From: Allantophomopsis cytisporea
Lineage: Eukaryota; Ascomycota; Leotiomycetes; Phacidiales; Phacidiaceae
Length of the DNA stretch: 64,000 nucleotides
Direction of reading: 5' to 3'
Assembly: GCA_024752435.1 (NCBI GenBank)
Contig: CP103025.1
Coordinates: 1,426,001 to 1,490,000, forward strand
Shown in pieces: positions 58,126-64,000 of the stretch (positions are counted from its first letter, which is position 1; the number at the start of each line of letters is the position of its first letter). Made by a program: the position numbers and the translations under genes. Below the pieces are notes generated by a model. It searched no databases, had not been told where the DNA came from, and worked only from the letters and a program-made list of their open reading frames with translations.

Positions 58126-61100
58126 ATGTCCATATTAATGAATGAAGTGGATGGTTTTTGGTGCGAACAGCACAGAATTATGAACAACATGACGAATAAA
58201 CAAGAATGAATTTTACTATTATCAGCCATTGAACCCTCAACATTTGTGTGTGATTATACTCTGAAAGATATACACTCTGGCAATCCTTGGTGCTCATGCC
58301 ACTTTCGAATATTATGACATCATAAGATAAAACGAATCGTATTTACCACCTTCATTACTACAGCAACCTCCAGAGCGGCTGTTCGAAGGTACCTTCCCTT
58401 AACACTGTTCATGTCTCCCCGGATCTACATCTATCAACCTTATTGAGCCTTAGCTGATTAATTCAGCGAATCGATAAAGCTGTCGATACTCTGCCGAACA
58501 CACCAATGAGAAGGGTAACGGTTTGTTCTACCAATATTGACAGGTCTACGTGCCACAGACTGTATGTGCATTGCACGGGTACCTTACCTACAATGTTAGC
58601 TTACTTTATCCATAAAAGCTAACATGGTTCGAAATATTATCTCCGAGCCGTATTGTATTCAGGATCATACATAGTAGTGTTTGGATATATTTTGCTTGGC
58701 TGCTTGTGCTACCACACGCATGGTGAGGTATTCGGGTAGGGTAGTGTGGGTAAGGTTGGCACAGTCTCCTGCCAAATGATTCGACTCAAAATGCTCCCCC
58801 CACACATCTACCCATGTCCAGCAAAACTTGTATGTGGGTAGGGTCCTGCAGAATCTAGACCCTGATAGTCGAACCACTTGACGAAAGATTGTATTGTAAG
58901 AACACGACGGTTGATCTGGAGACGGGCACTGGCCCTTGATCATTGAGACGATTCTTTTGGTGGCTGCATCTAGGCGCGATACTTGTCTTACTTCGTTCGG
59001 GAAAAGCAGGGAATCATTCACATAACATATGTTAGGAGGGGATGGATCGAGGTGGTTGTTGGAGTCTTCTTAGTAGAATTGTATCCGCTTCAACATATGT
59101 ATGGTACATATAGAATGCGGTGCTATCTAACATGGTTTAAAACGAAGTGAAATTGATTTATCATAGTATTCCTCATAAGGTTCTTGGCACAGCGCTTGCT
59201 TCTTTATTAGTTCTGCTCTATCCTTTTTCTCTCTTCGTTAACATTACGATACTTTTCCTGGTGGGGAAGATATATAATCACTTTGAGATAATCGTAACCT
59301 GAACTACAAACAAACACGTTTTCCTGCTCTACTGCCGAAGAAACAAAATAATGATTTCAATGGTTATAATATGTACCTTGGTTATAAAATATTAAATCAA
59401 GCATTAAGCAATTTTGTCTTGTACTCTGTGATGCATGTTCTGCTCAAGTCTGCTCAAGTCTGCTAAAGTACGGATGAGCGGCTTGCGCTTAATCCCACGT
59501 GAGCTCTGCTGCCACGGGAAATACTCCGCCCGAAAAGATAGCCAGCCTATAGAAATAGCCTCAATTCAATTAGCTTCTAATATCCGCCGCTCTATTTCTA
59601 CTTAAGTTCACCTTATTTTCATCCAAGACGTACCAGCTTCGGGAAGGCTTTCCGTTGGACCGGCTAGACGCCTCGCTCAATGAGATTGGCTGCTTAGTGT
59701 GGCATCGTTGTCATAAGTGTATGTACGGAATAAACTCGGAGCGTGGTAGTCGTCCACATCTCAGCCTCATTATCGGTATTTCACTACATATACCTTACTT
59801 GACGGAACTTTCCATTCAAGACCTTGTAGTTCTTGCCTATCTCCCTTCATGTACGTACTTAGTTCGAGAAACCAACACCGAGTGTAACGCTGTATACTCG
59901 CCATCACTATGCTAGTTCCCACTAGGGAATGGACGATGTACACGCCTCATACATACATATGCGTGCTTGGGCAGATAGACCTCACTACAAATGAGAAGTC
60001 ACGATATATTCAATCCCTCGAGGACATACTCGATGGCATTTTCCGTATTGTCAGATTCTCGGGCTCATTCCGGTGTTCAAGTATAGGAGGATCGTAATCC
60101 CAAGGGGTTCAAGATTGAGGATACCTATTCATCATCACACCGGAACACCAGTACCTTATTCAACGTGATGTCGCCAGCGGCGGCCTTATCCAGCTGATTA
60201 CAGCGAGAGAATAATAAAGAGATACCTCAAGTGTATGTTCTTCTGCATGAGTGAGATCGCATGCTGAATCTCCAGTGGCCCTATGTTGGTGGATTGATCT
60301 ATTTCAATTCGACTAACTGGAGAATAGTTTCGTGACGAAGAGGGATGAAACCCGCGGGCATACAGGGCAATATGCTACGTGAAATCTCTCGTGAAACCCA
60401 GACATCAGTAAGTTCGCACCAAAGTTCGCGCTTTCTTTGAAACAAGTGATTTGGGGAGTTGAGCAAATCTATACCTACCGTATAAACCTCCTAGTATGGT
60501 ATTACTGGGCTCTCGAGTTCTTGATGAAAGTCGTGTTTATCCGTTTACATGGAGAGCAAGCGTTTACGGTACAGTATTGTCTGAGCACCACTATTTCAAG
60601 ACTAAAGCCATATTTGACCATGAATAACAGGAGCTAGGTGGGAATACTCTTAAACTTGGATGTATACCATCAACTCATGACCACTGACCAAGCAATGTCC
60701 AATATAACCTCCAGTGCGGTTTAATGCATCGACAGGCTCACTTGATTGTTTAATTCTTCAAACCTGAGGCGTGTAAGATCTACTGATCGTCAGCCGAAAC
60801 CCCACGAACACTGCACGCCTTTCATCTCGAATACCAGAACGACAGCTTGAGCCTATACGAAACCGAGTGATGGTCTTTGGCTATCATCGCTAACCTTTCC
60901 TTGCGACTTTGACAGCTCGCGAGAGGTTGATTGTACGCTATTTGATGATTGACGAATGCTGTGGTAAAATTCTTGATCTATATTTCAACACAGCATTGCT
61001 CTTTGTCACATATTGTACGAAGAAAACATCGAAACAAACAACACAGTGGACCATTTTTCATTGTCAAATACCAAAGATATCATCGGTTCTTGGATATGGA

Positions 61101-64000
61101 GATGTTCGGACAAATTCTTTATCAATGGTTCAAGTCATTCTGTTGAAGCCAGATGAACAATCTCGTTCGAAGACACGCGTTGACGCGGTGGCTTGTTCAT
61201 ATTTGGGTAGTATCAAAACAAATGATTCTTCCATCTCTTGAGCCATCAAAGTAAGGAGTATGACTTGTCAAGAACATACAAGTTTAAATATGTGTTGGTA
61301 GGAAACCCTTGTCTTCTTTTTCTGATTTATTATCTTCTTCAGGGGTACAATGTAGCAGATTTCGAACCGTCTACAGGGTACTAGGAATTTACAAGTACAG
61401 CAGCACAGATTCCGAAGAAGAAGAAAAAAACATCCCGGAACTCTACGATCGAAGCGATACGCGAAATATACGAAATATACAATGGAGTTCCACTTCATGT
61501 TGCTGGCCTTTTTGGCCATACTTTCTAAGAACTGTGGACAAGTCGTAATGAGCTATTCACCGCCGCTCAGATACATTGGCTACAATGAAAGAAACTCGAG
61601 AACTATCAGTTATCCATTCCTCACCACCGAGCTCGAACAGTAGCGACTTCCCCTGCAAAGGACTGCTTGGTACAAATGAGGGCCAAGCACTTGCAAAATG
61701 GCAAGCTGGCAAAAACATATAAATTCACCTTTGAAGCAACAAAAATGACGGAGAACGAAGCTGCCCAGCCTCGATCTCTGTTGATGGTGCAAAACCCTTC
61801 TATTTTGTGAAATAGTACATCGAAGAGTTGCCCTACAAACTCCCTATTCCGCATCTCTTTCAGCTTGACACCTCCTGTGGATGATCCAACCCGATATTCC
61901 ACGGTATTCGCTTAGACGCGGTTCAACAAGATAGGTAGTCGAGGTATGTACGTGAACTGCGCCCTGATCGACATTGTTAGTGATTCAAGCAACAATGCTA
62001 CAGACCTCAGCGACCTCCTCTCAAGACCAATGATATTCGTTGCAAATATCAGAAACGGTTGCATGACTGCAGAAGCAGCCAACTTAGTATACCCAAACTC
62101 AGGCCCTGATGTTGGTATCAACACTAATCACTCAGCACCGCCTATTGGGGACTGTTCGTCGCTTAGGATCCCAAATGTATCCAGCAATTATTCCCTGGCT
62201 AGGATGACTATTACATCTGCTGAGTCAATTGTTGCTTCAAGAATACACCAAGTACGATCTAAAGTACCTCAACTTCTACAGCGTCCGATGAAGTCACTTT
62301 AAGTATGTTACCCAACGCTGCTTCCACTGCTTCCAGCGCACCTTACTCTACACAGGCTTACTCGATCTTCGACGGGTCCTATTCCGATCGAGTTTCGTCC
62401 ACTTTCTTGCATAACACATTCATATCTCCTTTTTCAAGTGCAGGAGCGGAAACTTCGACTGCGTTACCTGTCATAGAAAGCAGAGCTATCAGTACTGTGT
62501 TAACAACACTCACCATGACTTCGCTCAGAGATCCGCGGAAAGCACTACCAACCCCGACGATACCACAGTTAATCACTCTCTTACAGTAGCATCCAGGATC
62601 TCACTTTCCCCCCACATCCCTTCAATCAACCATACCAAGCATTCAGATCATCTCTCCGATGCCCAAGGCTTCTAACGGAATATCTCGGGCAAATACAACG
62701 ACCCCGCTTCAATCCATTGAAGTACCATCTACTGAAACCCCGGCCAAACTATCTTCGCTTGCAGTGCAAATCCAGCTTCACGGGCCCGTCTACTTCCGTC
62801 TACTTCATTGAATCCGCCTCCTGTATTGACAACATTGAAGACTAGCATGCGCTCGGCACAACATCCGATCTGGGGCATATCTCTCCCACCGCCAGTGACC
62901 CTGTCTACCTGATTTGATAAGGGTTTATCATCGTCCCTTACGGCCCTGATAAACCCACTCCTCCCAGACCTCCTGTGGCGAGGATGGACTTAGTACGATT
63001 GATCAGATGATCTCCGTAGCTATAATTTGAATATTCCTCATGTTAATCGGGTATTCGAGATGCCGAATATATTATGAAGGTGCTAGTCCAGCAAGAGGAG
63101 TTTAGCATTATTTTTTTCTTTTTGATACACAATTTACTCTAAATGAGTAGATACCATTTATCTAACTGCCTTCAATGTTTACTGCACGAGTATTTTTGCT
63201 TTGTTTGATGGTAAGATGACGATGATTGTGGGACGTCTCCCTTCGGAGCACTCACAGGTCTCAATCTGTTTTGTGTACTTGGACTCTACCGAAAGATACC
63301 TGTTATTATGCGAGAATTGGCTTTCCCACCATGCTCCAATTCGTCGCCAAAGAACTTAGGTATTGCTATCAACTATATCATACAAAATGATTAGAAACAA
63401 TCTCAGACACTTGCTGCTGTTTACATATCCCAATCCATCTTTGAAATTAAATTGCCAGTTTTATCCTGTGAAGCTCGAACTGATTTCTGATAAAAAGCAG
63501 TAGCGACAACAACAATATCAGCTATTTTTGTCATAGCCATCATCTGCCCATATGCCGAATCGTATGTGACAGATCAAACTACATCTTTCCGAGACTCATG
63601 CATTATGCTTAAACTTTGTGGCTCTTAATGAGTGGTTGTCATACAAGTAACATATATGTTCTACCTTGTAGGCATTCTACAACACCAACTGCCCAAATCC
63701 GTAGACCAAACAATACAATCTTCACTTCCAAACAACGAGTCATAGCAAGATCCAACATATAGAAGGCGAGTCTCGAGATTTCAACGATTCGAACATCCCC
63801 GTAGCGCATCAGTATACTATATAATATTGGCCCCTAAATTTGCCAAGTTGACGATGCTAAAAGACATAATCATTAGGAATGCTGGTTGCTTTGGAGCATA
63901 CAATTGGCAGTTGCTGCAGCTTTCATCATCACAATCACCCATCCTCTCCTCACAGTCTTCTACATCGTTGTCGTTCCTACATGCTTGAGCTGACTGGCAG
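58126..64000. other. Gene-poor right end of the window
   Basis: About 5.9 kb. No recognisable gene. Short frames occur on both strands. The stretch 61.9-62.9 kb is less AT-rich and has open frames on both strands (plus 61946-62302 and 62305-62589; minus 61912-62124 and 62379-62576) that might be relics of a gene. A short tandem tctgctcaag lies at 59440-59470. No RNA genes were detected by eye. Confidence 0.5.

Noticed and set aside
1..64000. Secondary-metabolite cluster, CRISPR array, intact transposon or new multi-gene system
   Set aside because: No synthase, Cas, transposase or reverse transcriptase coding sequence was seen, and the identified genes belong to unrelated housekeeping or signalling functions.

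Overview
This is a window of a filamentous ascomycete (Pezizomycotina) nuclear genome. The intron style shows it: nearly all introns are 46-66 nt with GT-AG ends and CTRAY-like branch points. The gene set agrees: a SLN1-type hybrid histidine kinase, a fungal MCT-type transporter, UTP25, a PNGase A-like amidase and a fungal delta-12 desaturase. A Leotiomycetes (Helotiales-type) origin is my best guess from the overall look. It is inference, not proven.

Layout: (1) 1-4080, the C-terminal two thirds of the autophagy lipid-transfer protein ATG2, cut by the window edge. (2) 4.1-9.8 kb, no convincing gene but a 103-bp-period tandem duplication. (3) 9842-13643, a complete five-exon SLN1-like osmosensing hybrid histidine kinase. 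(4) 14484-16265 (minus), a GC-rich F-box-like protein. (5) 18049-19562 (minus), an MFS monocarboxylate-type transporter. (6) 22029-27731, a very large FG nucleoporin of the Nup2/Nup50 type with a C-terminal Ran-binding domain, preceded by two look-alike 5' UTR introns. (7) 30076-31604 (minus), a delta-12 oleate desaturase with a probable 5' UTR intron. (8) 31.9-37.3 kb, microsatellite-rich spacer. (9) 37.3-49.4 kb, the gene-dense part: an SDR oxidoreductase, PEX16, eIF3f (minus) divergent from UTP25 (plus), a PNGase A-like amidase (minus) and a small conserved-looking protein (minus). (10) 49.4-64 kb, gene-poor DNA holding one certain gene, a small GFA/CENP-V-type zinc protein at 57544-58125 built from four exons, one of only 14 nt.

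Most genes are housekeeping or signalling functions that do not form a pathway or cluster: autophagy, osmosensing, nuclear transport, lipid desaturation, peroxisome assembly, translation initiation, ribosome biogenesis. The one functional pairing is the divergent eIF3f/UTP25 couple. It shares a 303-bp promoter, links translation initiation with small-subunit biogenesis, and both proteins carry RGG-type tails.

I found no secondary-metabolite cluster, CRISPR array, rRNA, tRNA, intact transposon or clear new multi-gene system. The observations most worth checking are structural: a 60-nt intron whose length is a multiple of three hidden in the nucleoporin frame, the paired 5' UTR introns of the same gene, its composite architecture, the GFA 14-nt microexon, the ATG2 five-residue terminal exon, and the gene-poor right end.
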